From Variovorax paradoxus (GTDB taxonomy: Bacteria > Pseudomonadota > Gammaproteobacteria > Burkholderiales > Burkholderiaceae_C): a stretch of DNA of 64,000 bases. The stretch lies in the NCBI RefSeq assembly GCF_009498455.1, contig NZ_CP045644.1, forward strand, positions 6,885,001 to 6,949,000, given 5' to 3'. The notes under the pieces were generated by a model. It saw only the letters and a list, made by a program, of their open reading frames with translations. It did not search any database and was not told where the DNA came from. Below, one piece after another: positions 17,014-26,120 of this stretch (its first letter is position 1; the number at the start of each line of letters is the position of its first letter). Position numbers and translations under genes: made by a program.

Positions 17014-18504
17014 ATGACGGCAGATTCCCTTTCCAGCAACGTCCATCCCGTGGACCAGCGCCTGCCTTCGGGCAAGCTCGCGGCCCTCGGCCTGCAGCAT
17101 GTGCTCGTGATGTACGCAGGCGCCGTCGCGGTGCCGCTCATCGTGGGCCGTGCGCTCAAGCTCTCGCCCGACGAGGTCGCGCTGCTGATCTCGGCCGACC
17201 TGTTCTGCTGCGGCATCGCCACGCTGATCCAGGCGCTGGGCGCCACGCAGTGGTTCGGCATCAAGCTGCCCGTGATGATGGGCGTGACCTTCGCTTCGGT
17301 GGCCCCCATGGTCGCCATCGCCAACGCCAATCCCGGGCAGAACGGCGCGCAGCTGCTGTTCGGCGCCATCATCGGCGCGGGGGTCATCTCGATACTGATC
17401 GCGCCCCTGGTGAGCCGCATGCTGCGGTTCTTTCCGCCGGTGGTGACGGGCACGATCATCGCGGTCATCGGCATCAGCCTGATGCGCGTGGGCATCAACT
17501 GGATCTTCGGCAATCCCGTGGGCCCGACGGCGCCCGCGCTGGTCGACCCGGTGTACGCCAAGTGGCTGGCCGAGGTCACCTCGCCAGGCAGCTCGATTCC
17601 TGCGGTGCCCAAGGGCTTCGCGATCATGCCCACCGTGCCCAACCCCAAGTACGCCGACCTGTCGGGCTTCGGCGTGGCCGCGCTGGTGCTCGTGTCGATC
17701 TTGCTGATCGTGAAGTACGCCAAGGGTTTCATCGCCAACATCTCGGTGCTGCTGGGCATCGTGATCGGCGCGGTGGTGGCGTCGATCACCGGCCTCATGA
17801 CCTACGAGAAGGTCGGCAAGGCCGCCTGGGTCGACGTCGTGCTGCCCTTCCATTTCGGCATGCCGCTGTTCGACCCCATCCTCATCCTCACGATGACGCT
17901 CATCATGATCGTCGTGATGATCGAATCAACCGGCATGTTCCTCGCGCTCGGCGAAATGACCGACCGCAAGATCAGCCAGAAAGACCTGGCCAAGGGCCTG
18001 CGCACCGACGGCCTGGGCACGCTCATCGGCGGCATCTTCAACACCTTCCCGTACACCAGCTTCTCGCAGAACGTCGGCCTCGTGGCCGTCACCGGCATCA
18101 AGAGCCGTTATGTCTGCGTGGCCGGCGGCGTGATCCTGATCGTGCTGGGCCTGCTGCCGAAGATGGCCGCGCTGATCGAGTCGCTGCCCACCGTGGTGCT
18201 CGGCGGCGCGGGCCTCGTGATGTTCGGCATGGTCGCGGCCACCGGCATCCGCATCCTGTCGGGCGTGGACTTCAAGACCAACCGCCACAACGCCATGATC
18301 GTCGCCGTGGCCATCGGCGTCGGCATGATTCCGCTGATCGCCCCCAACTTCAAGCAGTGGATGCCGCATGCCATTCACTCGCTGATCGAGTCGGGCATCC
18401 TGCTGGCGTCGATTACCGCCGTGCTGCTGAACCTATTCCTCAATGGTGCGAAGCACGACGAAGAAGCGGTGATCGCGGCGGCCAAGCACGCCGACGCGCA
18501 CTGA
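17014..18504 (+). CDS. NCS2 family purine (xanthine/urate) permease
   Basis: 496 residues, 14 predicted helices. ATG at 17014 with CCAGGAG 8 bases before; the longer frame to 16951 has no such site. NCS2 motifs: QHVLVMYAGAVAVPLIVGRAL in helix 1, GVTFASVAP in helix 3, and the signature NTFPYTSFSQNVGLVAVTG. The Q-N-x-G motif matches xanthine/urate transporters of the UacT/PucJ branch better than uracil carriers. It is a single-gene unit sharing the operator motif of the NCS1 gene, consistent with purine catabolism. Confidence 0.9.
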   Translation: MTADSLSSNVHPVDQRLPSGKLAALGLQHVLVMYAGAVAVPLIVGRALKLSPDEVALLISADLFCCGIATLIQALGATQWFGIKLPVMMGVTFASVAPMVAIANANPGQNGAQLLFGAIIGAGVISILIAPLVSRMLRFFPPVVTGTIIAVIGISLMRVGINWIFGNPVGPTAPALVDPVYAKWLAEVTSPGSSIPAVPKGFAIMPTVPNPKYADLSGFGVAALVLVSILLIVKYAKGFIANISVLLGIVIGAVVASITGLMTYEKVGKAAWVDVVLPFHFGMPLFDPILILTMTLIMIVVMIESTGMFLALGEMTDRKISQKDLAKGLRTDGLGTLIGGIFNTFPYTSFSQNVGLVAVTGIKSRYVCVAGGVILIVLGLLPKMAALIESLPTVVLGGAGLVMFGMVAATGIRILSGVDFKTNRHNAMIVAVAIGVGMIPLIAPNFKQWMPHAIHSLIESGILLASITAVLLNLFLNGAKHDEEAVIAAAKHADAH

Positions 18505-18509
18505 ATGAA

Positions 18510-19367
18510 CTAGATCATCGCCAACGGCGTCTTGCGCTTGGGCACCGGATAGATCCGGTCCAGCGCCGCCAGGGTCGTCGCATCGAGCTGCAGCTCGGCG
18601 GCGGCCCTGTTTTCTTTCAGGTGCGCGCTGCGCACCGCCTTCGGAATCGCCGCCACGCCCGGCCGCGCGATGACCGCGGCCAGCGCCAGTTGCGCGGCGC
18701 TCACGCCGAGTTCCGCCGCCAGCGCACCCAGCGCCTCGTCGCCCGCCAGCGCGCCCTGGTCGATCGGGCTGTAAGCCATCAGCGGTATGCCGCGTTCGCG
18801 CTGCCAGGGCAGCAGGTCGAACTCGGGGCCGCGCTCGCCGAGCGACAGGTACACCTGGTTGGCCGCGCAGGCCGGGCCTTCGCCGATGACCTGCGCCAGC
18901 TCCTGCATGTCGTCGGTGTCGAAGTTGCTCACGCCCCAGTGGCCGATGCGGCCGGCCGCCACCAGTTCGTGCATGGCCTCGACCGTGTGCGCCAGCGGGT
19001 GGTTGCCGCGCCAGTGCAGAAGGTACAGGTCGATACGCTCCAGCCCCAGCCGCGCCAGGCTGCGCTCGCAGGCCTGGCCCGTGCCGCGGCGGCTGGCGTT
19101 GTGCGGGTAGACCTTGCTGACGACGAAGAGCTCGTCGCGCCGCACATCGCCCGCGCGCAGCGCCTCGGCCACGGCCTGGCCGACGACCGTTTCAGCGCCG
19201 CCCTCGCCGTACATCTCGGCCGTGTCGATCAGGCGGTAGCCCAGGCCGATGGCCTCGCGCACCGCGGCCACCTCGGCCGCGTGACGGGTGGCGTCTTCGC
19301 CCATGCGCCAGGTGCCGAGACCGAGAACCGGCATCTCGCCGCCTGTGGGGAGTGAAAGTGTTCGCAT
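18510..19367 (-). CDS. Aldo/keto reductase
   Basis: 285 residues, ATG at 19367. An (alpha/beta)8 barrel with the expected motifs: GLGTWRMG, GYRLIDTAEMYGEG (the catalytic Asp and Tyr), VVSKVYPHN (the catalytic Lys), LHWRGNHPL (the His) and the NADPH-site IPKAV. The closest style is the YeaE / 2,5-diketogluconate-reductase group. It converges on the NCS2 gene (5 bases apart) and diverges from the tartrate-type dehydrogenase, with which it may share a regulator. Confidence 0.88.
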   Translation of the reverse strand: MRTLSLPTGGEMPVLGLGTWRMGEDATRHAAEVAAVREAIGLGYRLIDTAEMYGEGGAETVVGQAVAEALRAGDVRRDELFVVSKVYPHNASRRGTGQACERSLARLGLERIDLYLLHWRGNHPLAHTVEAMHELVAAGRIGHWGVSNFDTDDMQELAQVIGEGPACAANQVYLSLGERGPEFDLLPWQRERGIPLMAYSPIDQGALAGDEALGALAAELGVSAAQLALAAVIARPGVAAIPKAVRSAHLKENRAAAELQLDATTLAALDRIYPVPKRKTPLAMI

Positions 19368-19442
19368 GGGCACGATCGTACGCAGACCCCCACGGCGAGT
19401 GGCCGGGCGCGGGTTTTCCGCCCCGAGGCCTTCTAATTTTTC

Positions 19443-19483
19443 GAAGATCAAGTCAGTTTGATGACCACCAACTGCTGATCTTC
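19443..19483. promoter_or_regulatory. Inverted repeat in the aldo/keto reductase - dehydrogenase gap
   Basis: GAAGATCA (19443-19450) and TGATCTTC (19476-19483) are perfect complements 25 bases apart, inside the 272-bp divergent gap. The gap is AT-richer around 19430-19520. They may be paired operator half sites or form a leader hairpin. No further gene is visible in the gap. Confidence 0.35.
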
Positions 19484-19639
19484 CGCCGTGTTTCGACGTT
19501 TTTGCCTTCGCATATTGTCAACACCCCGTGGGTGCCAACCCCCATCACGCGCACCCCACCCGCTCCTAGAATTTTTTGACGGCCCGGTGTCACAAGCGTC
19601 GGCGCTTTTATCGAAACGGTTCAGGAACAGGTTGAGTCA

Positions 19640-20731
19640 ATGCAGCAGAAGCAAAAGCACAGGATTGCCGTCATTCCCGGAGACGGCATCGGCGTCGAAG
19701 TCATGCCCGAGGGCCTTCGGGTGCTCGAGGCGGTGGGTCGGCGCTTCGGCATCGATTTCGCGTACGACCATTTCGACTGGGGCTCCGACCACTATGTGCG
19801 CACCGGCCTGATGATGCCGGCCGACTGGGCCGACAAGATCCAGGGCCACGACGCCATCTACTTCGGCGCCGTGGGCGACCCCGCCAAGGTGCCCGACCAC
19901 ATCGCCGTGTGGGGCCTGCTCATCAAGATCCGCCGCGACTTCGACCAGTACGTCAACCTGCGCCCCGTGCGCCTGATGCCCGGCGTGCCCGGCCCGCTGG
20001 CGCACCGCAAGCCCGGCGACATCGACTTCCTCGTCGTGCGCGAGAACACCGAAGGCGAATACACCTCGGTGGGCGGCCGCCTGTTCGAAGGCACGCCGCG
20101 CGAAATGGCGATCCAGGAGGCCGTGTTCACCCGCGTGGGCGTCGACCGCATCATCGACTACGCGTTCCAGCTCGCCAACCGCCGCAAGCGCAAGAACCTG
20201 GTGGCCGCCACCAAGTCGAACGGCATCTCCATCACCATGCCCTACTGGGACGAGCGCCTGGCCGAGATCGCCACGCGCTACCCCGACGTGGCCACCAGCA
20301 AGTACCACATCGACATCCTGTGCGCGCACTTCGTGCAGCACCCCGACTGGTTCGACGTGGTCGTGGCCTCCAACCTGTTCGGCGACATCCTCTCCGACCT
20401 GGGCCCGGCCTGCACCGGCACCATCGGCATCGCGCCCAGCGCCAACCTGAACCCCGAACGCAAGTTCCCCTCGCTGTTCGAACCCGTGCACGGCTCGGCG
20501 CCCGACATCGCAGGCAAGGGCATCGCCAACCCCATCGGCCAGATCTGGTCGGCCGCGCTCATGCTCGACCACCTGGGCGACAACGACCCCGTGTACGCAC
20601 AGGCCTCGGCCGCCGTGATCTCGGCGATCGAGACGGTGCTGAGCGAAGGTCCGCGCACGCGCGACATGGGCGGCACCGCCAACACGGTGGACGTGGGGCG
20701 CGCGATTGCCGAGTGCATCGCTTCGGCATGA
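19640..20731 (+). CDS. Tartrate / isopropylmalate-type dehydrogenase
   Basis: 363 residues of the beta-hydroxyacid oxidative decarboxylase family. Visible motifs: IPGDGIGVEVM (nucleotide and substrate start), VVRENTEGEYTSVGG, the Lys in AATKSNGIS, the metal-site aspartates in NLFGDILSDLG, and the adenine-loop FEPVHGSAPDIAGKGIANP. Residue pattern is that of tartrate dehydrogenase/decarboxylase-type enzymes, which also act on D-malate, rather than LeuB. It needs NAD(P) and Mn2+/Mg2+. It diverges from the aldo/keto reductase and precedes the ABC transporter operon by 182 bases, separated by a folded repeat. Confidence 0.82.
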   Translation: MQQKQKHRIAVIPGDGIGVEVMPEGLRVLEAVGRRFGIDFAYDHFDWGSDHYVRTGLMMPADWADKIQGHDAIYFGAVGDPAKVPDHIAVWGLLIKIRRDFDQYVNLRPVRLMPGVPGPLAHRKPGDIDFLVVRENTEGEYTSVGGRLFEGTPREMAIQEAVFTRVGVDRIIDYAFQLANRRKRKNLVAATKSNGISITMPYWDERLAEIATRYPDVATSKYHIDILCAHFVQHPDWFDVVVASNLFGDILSDLGPACTGTIGIAPSANLNPERKFPSLFEPVHGSAPDIAGKGIANPIGQIWSAALMLDHLGDNDPVYAQASAAVISAIETVLSEGPRTRDMGGTANTVDVGRAIAECIASA

Positions 20732-20784
20732 CGCCGCCCGGCCTTCCTCCTTGCGCTAGACGAAACGCGCTGCGTCCCCGTGCT

Positions 20785-20885
20785 CAGGGCACTGGGTGCT
20801 TCCCGCAGCGAAATAAAGGAGGAGGCCGCAGGCCGGGGGACATTCGCGGAGGGAAGTACCCGGTGTCCTGTGCACGCGCCCTGAA
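20785..20885 (+). repeat. Folded intergenic repeat, copy A (type 1)
   Basis: A long imperfect palindrome. The 5' arm CAGGGCACTGGGTGCTTCCC pairs with the 3' arm GGGAAGTACCCGGTGTCCTG. An inner stem GCGAA/TTCGC surrounds the constant loop AAGGAGGA opposite GGGGGACA. A tip hairpin GGCC-GCA-GGCC closes it. It ends with the flank CGCCCTGAA. It fills the gap between the tartrate-type dehydrogenase and the ABC transporter operon. Related copies lie at 35107, 46604 and 46759. Confidence 0.85.
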
Positions 20886-20913
20886 CCGCAACGCCAACCG
20901 GAGCCACTGAACC

Positions 20914-21864
20914 ATGGGCCTCTTCCTGCTCAAGCGCACCCTGACGCTCCTCGGCACGCTGATCGGCGCATCCGTCATCGTGTTCCTGGTGCTCGAAATC
21001 CTCCCGGGCAACGCAGCGCAGATGCTCATGGGCCCCGACGCCTCGCCCGATGCCGTCGCGGCCCTGGCCACCAAGCTCGGCCTCGATCAGCCCGCGTGGA
21101 CCCGCTACTGGCACTGGATCGCCGGCATGCTCACCGGCAACCTCGGTGACAGCTACGCCTACAGCTCGCCCGTCATCGACCTGATCCTCGAGCGCCTGGC
21201 CCTCACCGTGCCGCTGGCCGTGATGGCGATGAGCCTGACAGTCGTCATCGCATTGCTCGTGGGCGTGACAGCCGCCGCCCGCCACAACAAGCTCGGCGAC
21301 GTCGGCCTCATGGGCATGGCACAGGTCGGCATCGCCATTCCCAATTTCTGGTTCGCGATCCTGCTGATCCTTGTGTTCTCGGTGCAGCTGCAGTGGTTCT
21401 CCGCCGGCGGCTTCGAGGGCTGGGGCGAAGGCATCTTCGCGGGATTGAAATCGCTGCTGCTGCCGGCCTTGTCGCTGGCCGTGGTGCAAGCGGCGATCCT
21501 CGCGCGCATCACACGCTCGGCGGTGCTCGAGGTGATGCGTGAAGACTTCGTTCGCACCGCGCGCGCCAAGGGTGTCTCGCAGCGCATGGTGCTGTGGACC
21601 CACGTGCTGCGTAACGCGATGATCCCGGTCATCACCGTCATGGGCATGCAGTTCTCGGAGCTGCTGGCCGGCACCATCGTGGTGGAGAACGTGTTCTACC
21701 TGCCGGGCCTGGGCCGGTTGATCTTCCAGGCCATCAGCAACCGTGACCTGATCGTGGTGCGCAACTGCGTGATGCTGCTCGCGGCCATGGTGGTCATCGT
21801 GAACTTCGTGGTCGACGTGCTCTATGCCGTCATCGATCCGCGCATCAAGGCGAGCGACATATGA
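20914..21864 (+). CDS. ABC transporter permease, dipeptide/oligopeptide type (DppB-like)
   Basis: 316 residues, six membrane helices. The start is MGLFLLKRTLTLLGTL, and the EAA loop is seen as LEVMREDFVRTARAKGVSQ. The C-terminal VVENVFYLPGLGRLIFQAI is characteristic of DppB/OppB proteins. It is the first gene of a seven-gene operon; it overlaps the next permease by four bases (ATGA). It would form the membrane channel with its partner for uptake of a peptide-like or amide compound. Confidence 0.92.
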   Translation: MGLFLLKRTLTLLGTLIGASVIVFLVLEILPGNAAQMLMGPDASPDAVAALATKLGLDQPAWTRYWHWIAGMLTGNLGDSYAYSSPVIDLILERLALTVPLAVMAMSLTVVIALLVGVTAAARHNKLGDVGLMGMAQVGIAIPNFWFAILLILVFSVQLQWFSAGGFEGWGEGIFAGLKSLLLPALSLAVVQAAILARITRSAVLEVMREDFVRTARAKGVSQRMVLWTHVLRNAMIPVITVMGMQFSELLAGTIVVENVFYLPGLGRLIFQAISNRDLIVVRNCVMLLAAMVVIVNFVVDVLYAVIDPRIKASDI

Positions 21865-22745
21865 GCGCCATCCTCTCTCCCGTGGCGCCCGCTTCTGCCG
21901 CGCCCCTCGCGCCCGGCTTCTGGCGCCGCGCCATCAAGCACCGCAGCTTCGTCATCGGCGGCGTGTTCGCGCTGCTGCTGTTGCTGGCTGCCTTGATCTC
22001 CTTCGTCTGGACGCCCTGGTCGCCCTACGCGATGGACATGGCGAACAAGATGCAGGGCCCCTCGGCCACGCACTGGCTCGGCACCGATGCCTTCGGACGC
22101 GACGTGGCCTCGCTGCTGCTCGTGGGTGCGCGTGCGTCCATCCTCGTCGGCGTGATCGCCGTCGGCATCGGCCTCGTGGTCGGCACCGCGCTGGGCCTGC
22201 TCGCTGCTGCGAGACGCGGCTGGGTCGAAGAGGCGGTGATGCGGCTCTCGGACTTCACGCTCGCCTTCCCCGCCATCCTCTCGGCCATCATGATGACCGC
22301 CGTGTTCGGCGCCGGCATCGTCAACGCGATCGTCGCGATCGGCATCTACAACATCCCGACGTTTGCACGCATCACGCGCGCCTCGGCCAACGCGATCTGG
22401 TCGCGCGAGTACGTAGCCGCCGCACGCGCCTGCGGCAAGGGATCGTTCGCGATCACGATGCAGCACGTGCTGCCCAACATCTCCGCCGTGCTGATCGTGC
22501 AGATCACGATCCGCTTCGCCATCGCAATCCTGGCCGAAGCGGCGCTGTCGTATCTCGGCCTCGGCACGCAGCCGCCCCAGCCCTCATGGGGCCGCATGCT
22601 CAGCGAAGCCCAGACCCTCATGTTCCAGCAGCCGCTGCTGGCCGTCTTCCCGGGCATGGCCATCGCCTTTGCGGTGCTCGGCCTCAACCTGCTGGGCGAC
22701 GGTCTGCGCGACCTGCTCGATCCGCGCCTGGCACGCGCAAGGTAG
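21861..22745 (+). CDS. ABC transporter permease, dipeptide/oligopeptide type (DppC-like)
   Basis: 294 residues. The DppC family opening (HRSFVIGGVFALLLLLAALI) is followed by HWLGTDAFGRDVASLL, a diagnostic motif. The EAA loop is YVAAARACGKGSFAI, and the C-terminus carries LSYLGLGTQPPQPSWG and LNLLGDGLRDLLDPR. It overlaps the DppB-like gene (ATGA) and is 6 bases from the first ATPase. It pairs with DppB to make the translocation pore. Confidence 0.92.
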   Translation: MSAILSPVAPASAAPLAPGFWRRAIKHRSFVIGGVFALLLLLAALISFVWTPWSPYAMDMANKMQGPSATHWLGTDAFGRDVASLLLVGARASILVGVIAVGIGLVVGTALGLLAAARRGWVEEAVMRLSDFTLAFPAILSAIMMTAVFGAGIVNAIVAIGIYNIPTFARITRASANAIWSREYVAAARACGKGSFAITMQHVLPNISAVLIVQITIRFAIAILAEAALSYLGLGTQPPQPSWGRMLSEAQTLMFQQPLLAVFPGMAIAFAVLGLNLLGDGLRDLLDPRLARAR

Positions 22746-22751
22746 ACCGCC

Positions 22752-23744
22752 ATGCCCCTCCTCGAAGTCAACGACCTCCACATCGGCCTGCAGACGCAAC
22801 GCGGGCCGGCCGAAGCCGTGCGCGGCATTTCCTTCTCGCTGGAGCGCGGCGAAACGCTGGGCATCGTCGGCGAATCGGGCTGCGGCAAGTCGATCACCGT
22901 GATGTCGCTCATGGGCCTGCTGCCCTCCACCGCCAAGGTCACGGGCAGCATCAAGCTCGACGGCCAGGAACTCGTCGGCCTGCCCGAGAAGCAGCTGTGC
23001 CAGTTGCGCGGCAACCGCATCGGCATGATCTTCCAGGAGCCGATGACGGCACTGAACCCCGTGCACACCATCGCGCGCCAGGTCGGCGAGCCGCTCATGC
23101 TGCACCGCGGCTTCAGCAAGGCGCAGGCGCGCAAGGAAGCATTGAACCTGCTCGACCGCGTCGGCATCCCCGACGCCGCCTCGCGCCTCGACGCGTATCC
23201 ACACCAGTTTTCCGGTGGACAGCGCCAACGCATCGGCATCGCGATGGCACTGGCCTGCGGGCCCGACCTGCTGATCGCCGACGAGCCCACCACCGCGCTC
23301 GACGTGACGATCCAGAAGCAGGTGCTCGACCTGATCCAGAGCCTGGTCAAGGAGATGGGCATGGCCCTGATCCTCATCTCGCACGACCTCGGCGTGATCG
23401 CCAGCAGCGTGCAGCGCATGCTCGTGATGTACGGCGGCAGTGCGGTCGAAAGCGGCCCGACCGACGCGGTCTTTGCCGACCGCGCCCACCCCTACACGCG
23501 CGGCCTGTTCGCCGCGCGCCCCGCGCTCGGCGCCGTGCGCGCGGGGCGCCTGCCCACCATCCGCGGCAGCGTGCCCGAGCTCGTCGACATTCCCCGCGGC
23601 TGCGGCTTCGCGGGCCGCTGCGACTTCACGACCGACGCCTGCCACACCACGAAGCCGCCGGTGGTCCGCCAACCCAACGGCCATGCGGTGAGCTGCCTGC
23701 ATCTCGACGCCGTCGCCGCGCACGCAACATTGGCCGCCGCATGA
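22752..23744 (+). CDS. ABC transporter ATPase, dipeptide type (DppD-like)
   Basis: 330 residues. Walker A is GESGCGKS, the Q-loop lies in MIFQEPMTALNP, the signature is FSGGQRQRIGIAMAL, and Walker B is LLIADEPTTALD. The C-terminal oligopeptide-transporter extension is present (HPYTRGLFAARP, then a Cys-rich CGFAGRCDFTTDAC that may hold an iron-sulfur cluster as in this family). It overlaps the next ATPase gene by four bases. Both ATPases would power the same pore. Confidence 0.92.
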   Translation: MPLLEVNDLHIGLQTQRGPAEAVRGISFSLERGETLGIVGESGCGKSITVMSLMGLLPSTAKVTGSIKLDGQELVGLPEKQLCQLRGNRIGMIFQEPMTALNPVHTIARQVGEPLMLHRGFSKAQARKEALNLLDRVGIPDAASRLDAYPHQFSGGQRQRIGIAMALACGPDLLIADEPTTALDVTIQKQVLDLIQSLVKEMGMALILISHDLGVIASSVQRMLVMYGGSAVESGPTDAVFADRAHPYTRGLFAARPALGAVRAGRLPTIRGSVPELVDIPRGCGFAGRCDFTTDACHTTKPPVVRQPNGHAVSCLHLDAVAAHATLAAA

Positions 23745-24565
23745 GCACCCCGATGACTTCGACGTCTTCCTCTCCCCCGCTGCTGCAGGTGACCGACCTC
23801 GTGCGGCACTACGCATTGCCGCGCGAAAAGCTCTTCGGCCCGCCGCCCACGGTGAAGGCGCTCAACGGCGTGAGCTTCGAGGTGCAGGCCGGCAAGAGCC
23901 TGGGCATCGTCGGTGAATCGGGCTCGGGCAAGTCGACCATCGCGCGCCTCGTGATGGCGCTGGACACGCCGACCTCGGGCAGCGTCGCGCTCGAAGGCCG
24001 CAACCTGCACACGCTCTCGAAGCCCGACCTGCGCACCGCACGACGCGACTTCCAGATGGTGTTCCAAGACCCGTACGGTTCGCTCGACCCGCGCCAGACC
24101 GTCGCGCGCATCGTTGCCGAGCCGCTCGAAGCGCTGGCCCAATCAAGCCGCGCCGAGCAACGCGAACGCGCCGCCGAAGCGCTCGCCGCCGTCGGCCTGC
24201 GCACCACCGACCTCGACAAGTACCCGCACGAGTTCTCCGGCGGCCAGCGCCAGCGCATCGCGATCGCACGCGCCCTCATCACGCGCCCCAAGCTCATCGT
24301 CGCCGACGAGCCCGTGAGCGCGCTCGACGTGTCCGTGCAGGCCCAGGTGCTCAACCTCATGCAGGACCTGCAGCAGCAGTTCGGCATCAGCTACCTGCTC
24401 ATCAGCCACGACCTCGCGGTAGTCAACCACCTGTGCAACGACGTGTGCGTGGTGTTCAAGGGCCAGATCGTGGAACGCGGCCAGCCCGCCGAACTTTTTG
24501 CCCACGCACAACACCCATACACACGCACCTTGCTGTCGGCCGTGCTGCACACGCCGTCCCGATAG
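23741..24565 (+). CDS. ABC transporter ATPase, dipeptide type (DppF-like)
   Basis: 274 residues from the ATG at 23741; the frame is open far upstream but only as an overlap of the other genes. Walker A GESGSGKS, Q-loop MVFQDPYGSLDPR, signature FSGGQRQRIAIARAL, Walker B LIVADEPVSALD and the C-terminal HPYTRTLLSAV. The sequence KALNGVSFEVQAGKSLG before Walker A is the DppF/OppF style. It is shorter at the C-terminus than its partner and lacks the Cys cluster. It forms a heterodimer with the DppD-like ATPase. Confidence 0.92.
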   Translation: MSTPMTSTSSSPPLLQVTDLVRHYALPREKLFGPPPTVKALNGVSFEVQAGKSLGIVGESGSGKSTIARLVMALDTPTSGSVALEGRNLHTLSKPDLRTARRDFQMVFQDPYGSLDPRQTVARIVAEPLEALAQSSRAEQRERAAEALAAVGLRTTDLDKYPHEFSGGQRQRIAIARALITRPKLIVADEPVSALDVSVQAQVLNLMQDLQQQFGISYLLISHDLAVVNHLCNDVCVVFKGQIVERGQPAELFAHAQHPYTRTLLSAVLHTPSR

Positions 24566-24619
24566 GCCCGATCGGTCCGAACCGGTCGCCCTGCTTTTGT
24601 CTTCCAGGAGAACCACAGA

Positions 24620-26113
24620 ATGTTGAAGCGTCGCACCCTCATGGGCACCGCCATCGCCGCCGCGATCCCCGGCGCCTTTCCGCTGTTCGCGCAGGCCCAG
24701 ACCGGCAAGAACATGCTGACCATCGGCATGCCGCTGGAACCGCCGGGCCTGGACCCCACGACCGCCGCCGCCTCGGCCATCGCCGAGATCGCGCACTACA
24801 ACATCTTCGAGACGCTGACCAAGATCAACGCCGACGGCAGCGTCACGCCGCTGCTGGCCGAGAGCTGGACCGTGTCGACCGACCTCAAGACCCACACCTT
24901 CAAGCTGCGCAAGGGCGTGAAGTTCGAGAACGGCGAGGCCTTCGACGCCGCCGCCGTCAAGTTCAGCTTCGAGCGCGCGGCCGGCGAGAAGAGCACCAAC
25001 AAGGACAAGCGCTTCTTCAGCGAGATCAGCCTGAAGACGCCCGACGCCGACACCGTGGTCATCAGCACCGCGCAGCCCAACCCCGACCTGCTGTTCATGC
25101 TCGGCCAGGCCACCGCCTGCATCGTCGAGCCCAAGAGCGCCGACACCAACGCCACCAAGCCCGTGGGCACCGGCCCCTACAAGCTCGACAGCTGGCAGCG
25201 CGGCTCGGCCTGCGCGCTGGTCAAGTCGCCGACGTACCGCAACCCGGCGCTGGCCAAGGTCAACAAGTTCGTCTTCAAGTTCATGTCCGACTCGGCCGCG
25301 CAGACGGCGGCGCTGATGGCCGGCGACATCGACATCTTCCCGCGCGCCGGCACGCGCAGCGTGGGCCAGTTCCGCGCCAACCCGCGCTTCCGCGTGCTCG
25401 AAGTGGGCACGCGCAGCAAGGTGATCCTGGCGATCAACAACAAGCGCAAGCCGCTGGACGACGTGCGCGTGCGCCGCGCCATCCTCGCCGCGGTGGACCG
25501 CAACGTGGTGATCCAGGGCGCGGCCGACGGCTTCGGCAAGGCCATCGGCAGCCACTACCCGATCGGCGCGCCGGGCTACGTCGACACCACCGCCATCAAC
25601 CCCTTCGACATCGCCAAGGCGAAGAAGCTGCTGGCCGATGCGGGCGTGAAGACGCCGCTCGAACTGCGCATGACGCTGCCGCCGCCTTCGTACGCACGCC
25701 AGGGCGGTGAGGTGATCGCGGCCCAGCTCGCGGCCATCGGCATCAACGTGAAGATCCAGAACGTCGAATGGGCCCAGTGGCTCAGCGGCACCTTCGGCGG
25801 CGGGCACGACTTCGACCTGAGCATCGTTGCGCACGTCGAGCCCTTCGATCTCGTGAAGTACACCGAGCCCGACTACTACTGGGGCTACGACTCGAAGAAG
25901 TTCCGCGACCTGTACGCCTCTGTCCAGAGCGAGCCCGACGAGAAGAAGCGCAACGCGCTGCTCGGCGAGGCACAGAAGATGCTCGCGAACGACGCCGTCA
26001 ACGGCTTCCTGTTCCAGGCCGTGTTCCCCACGGTCGCGCGCAAGGAAGTGAAGGGCCTGTGGCCGAACATGCCGATCGTCGCGAACGACCTGGCTGCGAT
26101 CTCGTGGGGTTGA
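24620..26113 (+). CDS. ABC transporter substrate-binding protein, family 5 (peptide/nickel type)
   Basis: 497 residues. The N-terminus MLKRRTLMGTAIAAAIPGAF looks like a Tat or Sec signal peptide (R4-R5). Family-5 motifs: LDPTTAAASAIAEIAHYNIFE, LLAESWTVS and LRKGVKFENGEAFDAAAVKFSFER. Its ribosome-binding site is CCAGGAG. It captures the substrate in the periplasm for the four upstream proteins. Because amidase, aldehyde dehydrogenase and hydroxyacid dehydrogenase genes follow directly, the ligand is more likely an amide or modified compound than a plain peptide. Confidence 0.92.
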   Translation: MLKRRTLMGTAIAAAIPGAFPLFAQAQTGKNMLTIGMPLEPPGLDPTTAAASAIAEIAHYNIFETLTKINADGSVTPLLAESWTVSTDLKTHTFKLRKGVKFENGEAFDAAAVKFSFERAAGEKSTNKDKRFFSEISLKTPDADTVVISTAQPNPDLLFMLGQATACIVEPKSADTNATKPVGTGPYKLDSWQRGSACALVKSPTYRNPALAKVNKFVFKFMSDSAAQTAALMAGDIDIFPRAGTRSVGQFRANPRFRVLEVGTRSKVILAINNKRKPLDDVRVRRAILAAVDRNVVIQGAADGFGKAIGSHYPIGAPGYVDTTAINPFDIAKAKKLLADAGVKTPLELRMTLPPPSYARQGGEVIAAQLAAIGINVKIQNVEWAQWLSGTFGGGHDFDLSIVAHVEPFDLVKYTEPDYYWGYDSKKFRDLYASVQSEPDEKKRNALLGEAQKMLANDAVNGFLFQAVFPTVARKEVKGLWPNMPIVANDLAAISWG

Positions 26114-26120
26114 TGCAGTC

